From Epilithonimonas sp. JDS (lineage in GTDB: Bacteria > Bacteroidota > Bacteroidia > Flavobacteriales > Weeksellaceae): 64,000 nt of DNA. Below are positions 52,096-61,053 of this stretch, piece after piece (the stretch's first letter is position 1; each line of letters opens with the position of its first letter). The notes under the pieces are model-generated. The model saw only the letters and a program-made list of their open reading frames with translations, was not told the origin of the DNA and did no database searches. The stretch covers positions 744,001-808,000 of the forward strand of contig NZ_JAJSAX010000002.1 of assembly GCF_021261315.1 (NCBI RefSeq), written 5' to 3'. The position numbers were made by a program, and so were the translations under genes.

Positions 52096-52230
52096 TTAAA
52101 TATTCAGACTTAATCCGCAATCGCAGCAGCGCAAAAGCTGTAAATCATAAATTAACTTTCCTCTTCTGGAAAGTTTTTTGTTTTCTGTGCAACACTTGTC
52201 AGGATCAACAAACTTAGTTGTATCTTTCAT
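52096..52230 (-). CDS. Small Cys-rich protein, 44 residues
   Basis: A 45-codon frame including stop, below the usual length cut-off. The product begins MKDTTKFVDPDKCCTEN and ends LRCCDCGLSLNI, giving five cysteines as CC and CCxC, followed by Gly, in the pattern of a small zinc-binding or rubredoxin-like knuckle. Support: it starts at ATG, uses codons like its neighbours, has a plausible N- and C-terminus, and is followed by a leftward terminator (51963-51993) that fits no other gene. Against: the frame contains a palindrome that could be a plus-strand terminator. Function unknown. Confidence 0.5.
   Translation of the reverse strand: MKDTTKFVDPDKCCTENKKLSRRGKLIYDLQLLRCCDCGLSLNI
52154..52179 (+). 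terminator. Possible rightward terminator within the small Cys-rich frame
   Basis: AACTTTCC pairs with GGAAAGTT over a six-base loop and a T run follows on the plus strand. It could end the transcript of the ene-reductase operon, about 190 nt after its last stop codon. Confidence 0.5.
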
Positions 52231-52235
52231 TTACT

Positions 52236-52243
52236 TATATTTG
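52236..52243 (+). promoter_or_regulatory. -7 box of the DUF2339 gene (TATATTTG)
   Basis: A full match to TAnnTTTG, 17 nt before the ATG at 52261. Confidence 0.65.
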
Positions 52244-52260
52244 TTTACAGAAAACACGCC

Positions 52261-54861
52261 ATGGAAATATTTTTACTTTTGCTCATTTTGGTTTTTGTGA
52301 TCGTCATTCACAGCAAATCGACTTCCAATCATAAAGCAACTCAGGATTCAATTCAGCAGATTCAGGAAAAATTGAATGCATTGAAGGCAGAAATTAACAC
52401 CAAACCTGTTAGCAAGATCGAAACTGAAATTCCGATTATTAAAGAAGAAATCAAACCGGAAATCATTGTTCCAGTTCCAAAATCACCTCCAGTCGTAGAA
52501 GAGATCACAGAAGAAAAACAACCGGAAATTATTGAAAAACCAATTCCTGTTGTAGAAAAAAAATCTCCATCTTCAGAAATTGAAACGCCTCAAACAGAGC
52601 AAAAAGTCGCATTCTCTGTTCAAGATAGAATCAGGGCTTTGGATGGTGATTTCAGAGAAATTTCTACGCCAAAAAAATCTTGGATTGAAAACTTCAAGGA
52701 AAACAATCCGGATATTGAGAAATTCATTGGAGAAAATCTGATTAATAAAATCGGGATTCTGATCTTGGTTCTCGGAATCAGTTTCTTTGTAAAATATGCC
52801 ATTGATAAAGATTGGATCAATGAGCCTGCGCGTGTAGGAATCGGTGTTTTGGCAGGTGCACTTGTAATGGGTGTTGCGCACAGACTGAAGAAAAACTATG
52901 CTGCTTTCAGTTCGGTTTTTGTGGCTGGAGCGATTAGTATTTTTTATCTCACGATTGGAATTGCATTCCACGATTATCATTTGTTCAGTCAGACGGTGGC
53001 GTTTATTATAATGGTTGTCATTACCATTTTCAGTGTATTTGTTTCCGTTTCTTATGACCGAAAAGAACTCGCAATTCTGTCTCTGATTGGCGGTTTTGCC
53101 GTTCCGTTTATGGTGAGCACGGGAGAAGGAAATTACAAAGTTCTCTTCACCTACATTGCGATTCTCAATATCGGAATGCTGATGATTGCTTATTTTAAGA
53201 AATGGAATTTGGTTACTTTACTGGCTTTTATTTTCAGTTGTCTGCTTTATTCAGCCTGGTTTGGAAAAGGTTTCTACGACGACAAGTTACCGTATCGTGG
53301 TGCTTTGTTTTTTGCTACGATTTTCTACCTTATTTTCAGCGTTGCGACGGTCATCAATAATCTCAGGAACAAAGGAACTTTTACAAAACTGGAATATTTT
53401 ATCATAGTTGCCAACACCTTTTTCTATTTCGGAATGGGAATTACCATTATCGAAAACTGGAAACCGGAGTTAAAAGGTCTGTTTACGGTTGCGCTGGCTT
53501 TGTACAATCTGGTTTACGCCCTGTTTTTATACAGAAAATTCGGATTGGACAGAAATGCAATTTATCTCTTATTGGGATTGACTTTGACTTTCGTTACATT
53601 AGCCATTCCAATCCAGTTCAAAGGCAATTACATCACTTTATTCTGGGCTGGAGAAGCAGTTTTGCTTTTCTGGCTGTCTCAGAAATCAAAGATCAGCACG
53701 TTCAAACTTGGTGCAATCATCGTCCAGCTTTTGATGCTGATCAGCTTGATAATGGATTGGGAAAAATATTATTCCGGAAATTTGATGGAACTAAAACCTT
53801 TCATAAACCGAATGTTCATCACAGGAATCGTTTCCGTATTTTCATTGATTTTGAGTTATATTTTATTAAAAAAAGAAAATGATACGACTGAAATTTTCGG
53901 CTTCACATTCTATCCGGCAGATTATCGAAATATCATTTTGGGTGTTCTGATTTTGGTTGGCTATTTCACGGGAATGCTGGAAATCAGTTATCAGACAGAA
54001 GATTACATTTCCAACTACAGTTCTGGAATTTCGTTTTGTGTTTTGTATCATTTTATTTTCAGCGTTGGCTTGATTTATTTTATATTAAAGTTGAAAAGCA
54101 GACTGTGGAACAGCTTTGTCATTATTTTAGCTTCGGCCAATCTTCTATTGTACATCGCATTTTTCTTCCAATTGCCGTTCAACGAATTGAGAGAAAATTA
54201 CACTTTGAATCTTTCTTCCAAATCGGCGTATTTCATTCATTATATTTTATTGATTTGTCTGGCATATTTCGGTTATGTTTTGATTAAATTCAGAAATGAA
54301 AATTCATTCTCAGCGCTTCTCAATCACAAAATTGCTTTATGGGTTTTCGCATTTTTCATCGTTTATGTTTTGAGTAATGAAGTGATGATTCACGGACTGA
54401 TGTTCGGAAATGAAATCGTTTCCAGCTCAGAATTGGCAAAATTCCCTGTAATGAAAGCTGGCGAATTTAATTATGACAAGGAATTGTTTATCGATGATAA
54501 ATTCGAAGCTGCGAAAGTTCAAATCATCAAAATTGGTTATCCGATTCTTTGGGGCGTTTTGTCTTTCGTTTTCCTGATTATCGGCATCAAAAAGCAGAAC
54601 AAACAACTACGAATTATTGCACTTTCTCTATTAGGCATTACGATTATCAAACTTTTTTTCTACGACATCAAAAATGTTTCGGAAACCGGAAAAATCATTG
54701 CATTCATTCTGTTGGGTGTTTTGATTTTAATTATTTCATTCGTTTATCAAAAAATTAAAAAACTGGTAATTGATGAAACCAAACCGGAAATTCCTGACGA
54801 AATTGAAAAAACAAATGAAAAGAACGAACCTAAAAATCCAAACGATGAAGAAATTAATTAG
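52261..54861 (+). CDS. DUF2339-family polytopic membrane protein
   Basis: An 866-residue protein. One N-terminal helix (1-17) leads to a coiled-coil stretch (20-45) and a Pro/Glu/Val-rich spacer (50-115); then about twenty membrane helices fill residues 155-840, starting NLINKIGILILVLGISFFVKYAI. The acidic C-terminus is cytoplasmic or periplasmic. DUF2339 proteins are widespread and not characterised; they often pair with DUF3999 proteins, as here (the next gene overlaps by 17 nt). They may work on a cell-envelope polymer, since the helix bundle resembles glycosyl-transfer carriers (inference, weak). Confidence 0.88.
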   Translation: MEIFLLLLILVFVIVIHSKSTSNHKATQDSIQQIQEKLNALKAEINTKPVSKIETEIPIIKEEIKPEIIVPVPKSPPVVEEITEEKQPEIIEKPIPVVEKKSPSSEIETPQTEQKVAFSVQDRIRALDGDFREISTPKKSWIENFKENNPDIEKFIGENLINKIGILILVLGISFFVKYAIDKDWINEPARVGIGVLAGALVMGVAHRLKKNYAAFSSVFVAGAISIFYLTIGIAFHDYHLFSQTVAFIIMVVITIFSVFVSVSYDRKELAILSLIGGFAVPFMVSTGEGNYKVLFTYIAILNIGMLMIAYFKKWNLVTLLAFIFSCLLYSAWFGKGFYDDKLPYRGALFFATIFYLIFSVATVINNLRNKGTFTKLEYFIIVANTFFYFGMGITIIENWKPELKGLFTVALALYNLVYALFLYRKFGLDRNAIYLLLGLTLTFVTLAIPIQFKGNYITLFWAGEAVLLFWLSQKSKISTFKLGAIIVQLLMLISLIMDWEKYYSGNLMELKPFINRMFITGIVSVFSLILSYILLKKENDTTEIFGFTFYPADYRNIILGVLILVGYFTGMLEISYQTEDYISNYSSGISFCVLYHFIFSVGLIYFILKLKSRLWNSFVIILASANLLLYIAFFFQLPFNELRENYTLNLSSKSAYFIHYILLICLAYFGYVLIKFRNENSFSALLNHKIALWVFAFFIVYVLSNEVMIHGLMFGNEIVSSSELAKFPVMKAGEFNYDKELFIDDKFEAAKVQIIKIGYPILWGVLSFVFLIIGIKKQNKQLRIIALSLLGITIIKLFFYDIKNVSETGKIIAFILLGVLILIISFVYQKIKKLVIDETKPEIPDEIEKTNEKNEPKNPNDEEIN

Positions 54862-56059
54862 TCTTTTTTCCTGTCTAATCATCGGAATTTCATCGGCTCA
54901 AAATTATCAGGGAAAAATAAACAAAGTCTCTGAAAATAGTTTGCATCAAATATTGCTGACGCCGGAAGTTCGTTCTGCATCTCAGAGTAATCTGGATTTC
55001 GTAAGGATTTTCGATTCTAAAAATAATGAAGTTCCTTATATTATTTATAATGGAAAATCGAGTAATTCCAGCTTCAAAAACTTTTCCATCATTTCAAAAA
55101 CTGCAGTTCCGAATGTTGCGACATCCATTATTATTTCCAACGAAAACGCACTGAATCTTGATAATCTGACGTTTAAAATCGCCAACACAGACGTCGATAA
55201 AAAATACAGTATCAGCGGAAGCAACGATCAGAAGGAATGGTTTGGATTGGTAAGCAATAAAATCATAACTGACCTAAGCGAGGCCGGAAAAACGTCTGTA
55301 GAGCGAAATTTTTCTTTTCCATTGAATAATTACAAGTTTCTGAAATTCGATTTCATTGATAAAAATTCTTTGCCAATCAATGTTCTGGAAGCTGGTTTGG
55401 AAGAAAATTATTCCGCTGATCAATCTAAAATTGAATTACAAAACTTCACTCAAAAATTTGAAACCAATAAAAAACTTAAGCAAACAAGAGTCATAATTTC
55501 GTTTCCAAATCCACAAGTGATTGACGGAATCGGTTTCGATATTTCTTCGCCGAGTTATTATCTGCGTGACGCCAGGATTTTGATTAATAAAACAAAAATC
55601 CACAAAAGAAACACGGAGCATTTTGAAGAAAATATCAGTTCTTTTCAACTGAATTCCAAAAGTAAAAACAGATTCGAATTTCAAAGTTTTCTCGCAAAAG
55701 AATTCATTGTAGAAATTGACAATCAAGACAATCCGGTTTTGGAAATCAAAAAAATCCAGCTTTTCCAGTCGCCGGTCAGTATTTTAACCGATTTGAAAAC
55801 GAATGGAAATTACACTTTAAAAATCGATTCCGCGTGGTCGGAACCGCAATATGATTTGGCCAGTTCCGGAATTGATTTTAATCAGAATTATCCCGACGCA
55901 ACGCTTTCGAATTTAGAAAAACTGGATAAGTCAAAACCAAATGAACAAGCAAAAACTTTATGGCAAACGCCATTGTTTATGTGGATTTGCATTGTTTTAG
56001 CAGCTTTGCTTATCGGTTATTTTGCTTTGGGATTGATTAAGGATATGAATAAGAATTAG
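54845..56059 (+). CDS. DUF3999-family periplasmic protein with C-terminal membrane helix
   Basis: A 404-residue protein. Signal peptide (1-19, ISSAQ), a long beta-rich region with FVRIFDSKNNEVPYIIYNG at about 48-66, and a C-terminal membrane helix (about 377-397, LFMWICIVLAALLIGYFALGL). This is the DUF3999 layout. ATG 54845 is used rather than earlier in-frame codons because the signal peptide starts there; the 17-nt overlap with DUF2339 implies a coupled pair. Function unknown, presumably with DUF2339. Confidence 0.82.
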   Translation: MKKLISLFSCLIIGISSAQNYQGKINKVSENSLHQILLTPEVRSASQSNLDFVRIFDSKNNEVPYIIYNGKSSNSSFKNFSIISKTAVPNVATSIIISNENALNLDNLTFKIANTDVDKKYSISGSNDQKEWFGLVSNKIITDLSEAGKTSVERNFSFPLNNYKFLKFDFIDKNSLPINVLEAGLEENYSADQSKIELQNFTQKFETNKKLKQTRVIISFPNPQVIDGIGFDISSPSYYLRDARILINKTKIHKRNTEHFEENISSFQLNSKSKNRFEFQSFLAKEFIVEIDNQDNPVLEIKKIQLFQSPVSILTDLKTNGNYTLKIDSAWSEPQYDLASSGIDFNQNYPDATLSNLEKLDKSKPNEQAKTLWQTPLFMWICIVLAALLIGYFALGLIKDMNKN

Positions 56060-56257
56060 ATTAGAAAAAAACTCAGCATATTGAAAATTTTTTCTTTTTG
56101 CTGTAGCAAGCCACGCTTATCTTATATATGAACAGAAAAGTTACGTTACACCTAGATGCGACCTTATATAAATCTAAATATATAATTTACTTTAAAAATT
56201 AAAAAAGTATATATTAAATAAATAATCTTTCATACATTCGAAAAAAAACAAATAACA

Positions 56258-57226
56258 ATGGCAAAAAAAGTAGATATAGATGTAGCGAAAATTGAATACG
56301 AAGATCATATTAAGGAATTTGAAAAATTCGAGAAAGCTGTAATAGATCAGATTTCAGTTTTAATCAATGAAAATGACATTAAATTAGCTACTCCAATACA
56401 ATCAAGAATCAAAGCATTCGCTTCACTCTCGGAAAAACACGAAAGTGGAAGATTTACAATGAAGAAAAGTATACTTGAGCTTCAAGATCTAATTGGTTTT
56501 AGAATTTTGATGCTTTTTAAGAGGGATGTTGAATCAATAGTAAGACTTATTAATGACAATTTCGAAATATTAAAGGAGTACAATACTGATGAAAAGCTTT
56601 CTGCTGATCAATTTGGTTATTCATCAAAACATTTAACAATTAAAATAAAAGATGAATGGTTAAAAGTTCCTTTGTACAAAAACCTTGGAAAATATACAGG
56701 AGAAATTCAAATTAGAACTTTATCACAACATCATTGGGCTGAAACATCAAATATTCTTCAGTATAAGGATAAAACTAGTGCACCTAGAGAAATACTTAGA
56801 TCTATTGGAAGGGTTTCTGCTTTATTAGAAATGGTGGATTTAGAATACGAACGTTTATTAAATGAACGTGAGAAATATAATGAGGAAATCAAAACTGACT
56901 ATAATAAATCCGAAAAGCTAAATGTTGATACGCTAAAAATAGTTTTAGATAAGAATTTACCCATCAAAAATCGGAAGGATGAAGAACCTTACAGTGAACT
57001 ATTGAAAGAGATTCTAGAATTTGGAATTGATACTTCAGAAGAATTAGAAGATCTGATTGTGAGAAGGAAAGATGAAGTTATGATTGCTGAAAAGGAAGCG
57101 CTTAAGAACAATACAGTGAATCCTAGAGAAGATATTGGCGTATACTATTCATTTGCTGGCTTAATTCGCAGTGTAATGCGTTTTGAAGATGCAGAGAAAT
57201 ATGCGAAGATTAGAGAGAAAAAATAA
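56258..57226 (+). CDS. Stand-alone RelA/SpoT-domain nucleotide pyrophosphotransferase
   Basis: A 322-residue protein. A helical N-terminus (10-45) leads to the synthetase domain (about 47-200) with IQSRIKAF, LQDLIGFRIL (Asp77), GYSSKHLTIKI (120-130), EIQIRTLSQHHWAE (149-162). The remaining 120 residues are helical. No HD hydrolase, TGS or ACT domain is present, so it is not a standard Rel. Candidates are a small alarmone synthetase or a toxin of the ToxSAS/CapRel type, which transfers pyrophosphate to nucleotides or tRNA. It is preceded by 198 bp of AT-rich sequence and no partner gene is adjacent. Signs of transfer: flanking AT content higher than average. Confidence 0.82.
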   Translation: MAKKVDIDVAKIEYEDHIKEFEKFEKAVIDQISVLINENDIKLATPIQSRIKAFASLSEKHESGRFTMKKSILELQDLIGFRILMLFKRDVESIVRLINDNFEILKEYNTDEKLSADQFGYSSKHLTIKIKDEWLKVPLYKNLGKYTGEIQIRTLSQHHWAETSNILQYKDKTSAPREILRSIGRVSALLEMVDLEYERLLNEREKYNEEIKTDYNKSEKLNVDTLKIVLDKNLPIKNRKDEEPYSELLKEILEFGIDTSEELEDLIVRRKDEVMIAEKEALKNNTVNPREDIGVYYSFAGLIRSVMRFEDAEKYAKIREKK

Positions 57227-57280
57227 AAAGAGCGGAGATTATTTTTTATTTCCGCAATTCTGATATTTGCGCTAAACAAA

Positions 57281-57311
57281 AAAACCTTTCCAAAATCGGA
57301 AAGGTTTTCTT
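57281..57311. terminator. Bidirectional terminator between the RelA/SpoT-domain gene and hemL
   Basis: A perfect 11-bp stem (AAAACCTTTCC with GGAAAGGTTTT), A run before, T-rich after. Confidence 0.88.
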
Positions 57312-57314
57312 TAT

Positions 57315-58595
57315 CTAATACTGAAAATTCCTAAAAGCTTCCAGCGTCTTATCAATCTCCGCATCGCCAATTGCAGACGAAATAAACCAAGTTTCATAGC
57401 CACTTGGCGGAAGGTAGATTCCCTGTTCCAAAACCTGATGAAAAAGATTGTTGAACAAGCCAATATTGGAATTATTCACCTCATTAAAATTACTCGCAGA
57501 AGTCACATCAAAGAAAATCGACATCATACTTCCCTTTCGGTTGATTCTGTGTTTGATGCCTTTCTCATTCAGGATTTTTCCAATCTCGAAATCCAAGGTC
57601 TCTGTGGTTTTTGCTAATTTGTTATAAAATTCTGGGTCTTGTTTTATCAATTGCAACGTTTTGAGTCCAGCTCGCATTGCCAAAGGATTTCCGCTCAAAG
57701 TTCCGGCTTGGTAAACGTTTCCTCTTGGCGACAGGTAATTCATAATTTCGTTTCGTCCAGCAAACGCACCTACTGGCAATCCGCCACCAATCACTTTTCC
57801 GTAAGTCACCAAATCGGCTTTCACATTTAAAGCTTCCTGTGCGCCACCAAATGCCAATCGGAATCCCGTCATCACCTCATCAAAAATCAAAAGTGCACCA
57901 TTCGCGTCACAGATTTTTCTTAGGTTTTCAAGGAAATTATTCTCCGGCAAGATGCAACCCATATTCCCGGCAATCGGTTCTACGATGATGCAGGCAATCT
58001 GTTCTGGATTCGCTTTGAAAAGGTCTTCAACTTGTTCAAAATTATTGTACTCAGCCAGCAAAGTATCTTTCGCAGTTCCTTGCGTTACACCTGGCGAATT
58101 GGGGCTTCCAAACGTTGCCATTCCACTTCCCGCCTGAATCAAAAACGAATCCGAATGTCCGTGGTAACAACCTTCGAACTTGATGATTTTCTCTCTTCCA
58201 GTAAATCCTCTTGCCAAACGAATTGCGCTCATACAAGCTTCAGTTCCGGAAGAAACCATTCTGATCTGGTCGATATTCGGGACATTTTCTACAATGTACT
58301 TTGCAATCTCAGTTTCCAATTCTGTTGGCGCTCCGAAAGAAAATCCTTTCTCAGCCTGCAATTTCAAAGCTTCCAAAACTTCGGGATGCGTGTGCCCCAA
58401 AATCGCTGGTCCCCAAGAATTGATGTAATCGATATAGTTTCTGTCGTCTTCATCGGTCAGGTAAGCACCTTTCGCAGACTTCATAAAAAGTGGAACGCCA
58501 CCCACAGATTTGAATGCACGAACCGGCGAATTCACACCGCCCGGAATATATTTGTACGCTTCTTCAAAAAGCGCTGAACTTCTTTGGTATAACAT
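57315..58595 (-). CDS. hemL: Glutamate-1-semialdehyde 2,1-aminomutase
   Basis: A 426-residue PLP enzyme that turns glutamate-1-semialdehyde into 5-aminolevulinate for haem synthesis by the C5 route. Marks: [16 protein letters not shown] at the start, [24 protein letters not shown], the Asp in [12 protein letters not shown], and the PLP lysine in [19 protein letters not shown]. Full length. No other hem gene is in the window. The region upstream (58600-58669) is a 7-nt-period tract, so its promoter must lie in or beyond that tract or the gene is read from the next one upstream. Confidence 0.96.
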   Translation of the reverse strand: MLYQRSSALFEEAYKYIPGGVNSPVRAFKSVGGVPLFMKSAKGAYLTDEDDRNYIDYINSWGPAILGHTHPEVLEALKLQAEKGFSFGAPTELETEIAKYIVENVPNIDQIRMVSSGTEACMSAIRLARGFTGREKIIKFEGCYHGHSDSFLIQAGSGMATFGSPNSPGVTQGTAKDTLLAEYNNFEQVEDLFKANPEQIACIIVEPIAGNMGCILPENNFLENLRKICDANGALLIFDEVMTGFRLAFGGAQEALNVKADLVTYGKVIGGGLPVGAFAGRNEIMNYLSPRGNVYQAGTLSGNPLAMRAGLKTLQLIKQDPEFYNKLAKTTETLDFEIGKILNEKGIKHRINRKGSMMSIFFDVTSASNFNEVNNSNIGLFNNLFHQVLEQGIYLPPSGYETWFISSAIGDAEIDKTLEAFRNFQY

Positions 58596-58599
58596 TGTT

Positions 58600-58669
58600 G
58601 TTGATAGTTGTTGGTTGATAGTTGTTAGTTTTAAATCTAATTTCTAACATCTGGTTTCTAAATTCTAAG
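58600..58669. repeat. 7-nt-period tract, 10 units
   Basis: GTTGATA, GTTGTTG, GTTGATA, GTTGTTA, GTTTTAA, ATCTAAT, TTCTAAC, ATCTGGT, TTCTAAA, TTCTAAG run in phase from just after the hemL start codon (minus strand) into the stop codon of the glucosaminidase gene. It is the longest and most regular such tract in the window and fills the whole gap. Confidence 0.85.
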
Positions 58670-59729
58670 ACCTCGGTTTCTTATTCTGAAGATAAATCAA
58701 TTGTCCGGATTTTGGCTGTTCGCCTTGGTTCATCCTGTTTTTGCTGTACAGTTTTTTCTCCTTGATGGCAAATTTCTGAGCAATATCGTGCATCGTTTCG
58801 CCAGTTCCGGCTTTGTAAGTCGCTTTGTTGCCAGATGAATTTTTACCTTCCAGGAAGATAATGTCGTTTTTCGCCAGTTTAGAACTTTCCAATTCGTTGT
58901 ACTTCATCAGACGTTTTTCGCTGATCCCGAATTTCTTTGATATTTCAGAAATATCAGCATCAACTGGCATTACAAAGAATTTCACACCATCATTCGGATG
59001 ATTTTTCACGAGAATATTTTTCAGAAGTGCAGTTCTGGTTTTGGAATCTACAATATCAGAAACTTTCGATTGCTGATTAGCGTAAGAACCATGAGAATAA
59101 TCCACTTTTATAGTCGGCGGCGTCACTTTGTCATTCTGTCTTTCCTGACTCAGCTGAGCCATAAAAACCGCGTCATTATTAAGAGAAGGATACAATTTCA
59201 AGATCGCATAATACACCTCATCTTTGCTCGTGTTATCAAACTCGTAAAGTTTATAGCGCTCAATTTTATCAATCAAAATATACGCATATCTCGGATTTGT
59301 GGCGTAACCGGCTTTCTTCAATCCGTGCGCCCAGGCTTTGTAATCTTTCGGATTAAGGTCAAAAAGTTTTGTGTAATATTTTCTGGTCGCCAGGAAAACC
59401 GAGTGGTCTTCGTACGATTGTTTCGGATCTTCATACACACGGAAACACTCATTGGGTGCGTCGTCTGTGTGGCTCATCGTCTTGCCCGTCCAGTCTTCTT
59501 TGCATTTGATTCCGAAGTGGTTTTTCCCCAGTTGTGCCAAACGGCTTTGTCCGCCGCCGGTTTCCAAAAGTCCCTGAGCCAAGGTGATGCTCGCCGGAAT
59601 CTTATATTTCTCCATTTCTTCCACCGCGTACGGCGCGAATTTCTGGATGTATTGGTCTTCCGTCTTCCAGGTTTGAGATTTCACCAAGCCTAAAACACTC
59701 ACAAAACCAATCACTAATAACTTTCTCAT
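58665..59729 (-). CDS. Secreted N-acetylglucosaminidase with C-terminal LysM domains
   Basis: A 354-residue peptidoglycan hydrolase. Signal peptide (1-18), glucosaminidase domain of the FlgJ/LytD type (about 25-170) with SITLAQGLLETGGGQSRLAQ (Glu as acid) and NHFGIKCKEDW, then a linker and two LysM-like cell-wall-binding modules (about 245-295 and 305-350; DADISEISKKFGISEKRLMKYN and GETMHDIAQKFAIKEKKLY). It cuts glycan strands in the periplasm during growth or division. Its stop codon lies inside the 7-nt-period tract. Confidence 0.9.
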   Translation of the reverse strand: MRKLLVIGFVSVLGLVKSQTWKTEDQYIQKFAPYAVEEMEKYKIPASITLAQGLLETGGGQSRLAQLGKNHFGIKCKEDWTGKTMSHTDDAPNECFRVYEDPKQSYEDHSVFLATRKYYTKLFDLNPKDYKAWAHGLKKAGYATNPRYAYILIDKIERYKLYEFDNTSKDEVYYAILKLYPSLNNDAVFMAQLSQERQNDKVTPPTIKVDYSHGSYANQQSKVSDIVDSKTRTALLKNILVKNHPNDGVKFFVMPVDADISEISKKFGISEKRLMKYNELESSKLAKNDIIFLEGKNSSGNKATYKAGTGETMHDIAQKFAIKEKKLYSKNRMNQGEQPKSGQLIYLQNKKPRS

Positions 59730-59806
59730 ATTTATTTTTTACAAAATATTTTAATTTTTCAAGAGCTATTTGACTACGTCGAACAGTTACTTAATATTTT
59801 TTATTT

Positions 59807-59901
59807 GGAGCTGTTTCCCGCTATCCACTATTACTCCTCGCGCCAAGGCTAAATCCATCGCCTGCTGTGGGGTAACCGTTACTATCGGGGCTATGGGTTT
59901 C
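59807..59901. repeat. Dispersed intergenic repeat family B, copy B2
   Basis: GGAGCTGTTTCCCGCT at the left and ATCGGGGCTATGGGTTTC at the right, with complementary TTACTCC and GGGGTAA inside. Same orientation as B1 (7889-8003) but a shorter core. Confidence 0.85.
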
Positions 59902-59936
59902 TAAATTCTTTTCAACATTTCCCTACCAAAAGAATT

Positions 59937-60041
59937 TTTGTCATTCCATAGAAAACCCAACGAAGTGGTATGACGGATTCACTCTAGACACAGCCATTCA
60001 ACAAATTCAATCTCATAATTTAGATTCCTACGGAATGACAA
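59937..60041. repeat. Inverted-repeat element of the GTCATTCC type (family E)
   Basis: Left arm TTGTCATTCCATAGA, right arm CCTACGGAATGACAA, about 105 bp overall, with no ORF between. A half copy, GCCATTCCGTAGAAA, lies near 2815-2829. The right arm ends 3 nt before the stop codon of the PLP-enzyme gene. Confidence 0.7.
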
Positions 60042-60043
60042 TA

Positions 60044-60964
60044 TTATGGAAATTCGTTTATCTGAATTCTTCGTTTGCTTTTCAAAAACAAATTCGCGCC
60101 TTTGATGCCTTGCAATCCGCCGGTATGAAAAGCTAGAATCTTTGAACCTTTCGGGAAAAATCCTTTTTCTGCCAATTCAAAAATAGTCTTTATCAGCTTT
60201 CCTGTGTAAATCGGATCCAGCGGAATCTGATATTTCTCAAAGAACCAATTTATAAAACGGACATTCTCTTCTGATATTTTGCCATAACGGTTTTCATCAG
60301 CATTTACCAATTCGAAGTTTTCCTTTCCGCTCCATTCCAGAATTGTCTTTTCCAGCGAATCATCTCTTACAACCTTGATGCCTAAAACCTTTTGACCAGG
60401 TTCCGCAAATTTGGAAATTCCGGCAATTGTTCCGCCGGTTCCAACTGCGGTGCAAAGATAATCAAAATCTTTGGTGTCGTTTCCCAGCATATATTGCACA
60501 CCTTCCACTGCCGATTCATTACTTCCACCTTCTGGAATAATCAGCGAATTTGGATATTGATTTGAAAATTCTTCCGTGATCTTTTCTTTATTCTGATAAT
60601 CTTCTCTTGATACAAAATGAAAATCCATTCCGTTTTTTGAAGCTTCGGAAAGTGTTGGATTTTCGTGCCAATTGTTTTCCAATTCGTTTCCGCGGATGAT
60701 TCCAATCGTCTTGATTCCAAACTCTTTTCCGAATGCAGAAACCGAAGCAATGTGGTTTGAAAATGCGCCACCAAAAGTTATTAACAAAGGATTCTCAGGT
60801 TTTGATTCCAGATATTGGTTGACGTTAAGGAACAGTTTCCAAAATTTGTTTCCGGAAATTGTTGGGTGAATGAGGTCTTCCCTTTTGATGAAAATCTTGA
60901 CATCAAAATTGGTTTTGAGTACTGTGATGGGGATTTTATGTTCCGGGATTTGAAGCATCTTCAA
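60044..60964 (-). CDS. PLP-dependent ACC deaminase/D-cysteine desulfhydrase-family enzyme
   Basis: A 306-residue fold-type II PLP enzyme. PLP lysine in ISGNKFWKL (about residue 40), nucleotide-like loop FGGAFSNHIASVSAFG, and the phosphate-binding loop VGTGGTIAGIS. The pattern IPEGGSNESAVEGVQYM is typical of the ACC deaminase/D-cysteine desulfhydrase group; the exact substrate (ACC, D-cysteine or another D-amino acid) depends on two or three active-site residues I cannot assign. Length is somewhat short (ACC deaminase about 338). No linked gene explains the role. Confidence 0.85.
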   Translation of the reverse strand: MKMLQIPEHKIPITVLKTNFDVKIFIKREDLIHPTISGNKFWKLFLNVNQYLESKPENPLLITFGGAFSNHIASVSAFGKEFGIKTIGIIRGNELENNWHENPTLSEASKNGMDFHFVSREDYQNKEKITEEFSNQYPNSLIIPEGGSNESAVEGVQYMLGNDTKDFDYLCTAVGTGGTIAGISKFAEPGQKVLGIKVVRDDSLEKTILEWSGKENFELVNADENRYGKISEENVRFINWFFEKYQIPLDPIYTGKLIKTIFELAEKGFFPKGSKILAFHTGGLQGIKGANLFLKSKRRIQINEFP

Positions 60965-61053
60965 AAGTAAAAATTTCCAATGAAAGGATGGATGATAAAA
61001 GTTAATTAGTGAAATAATTGATTGTTTTTTCCTACGCTGGAACCAAGATGTCA

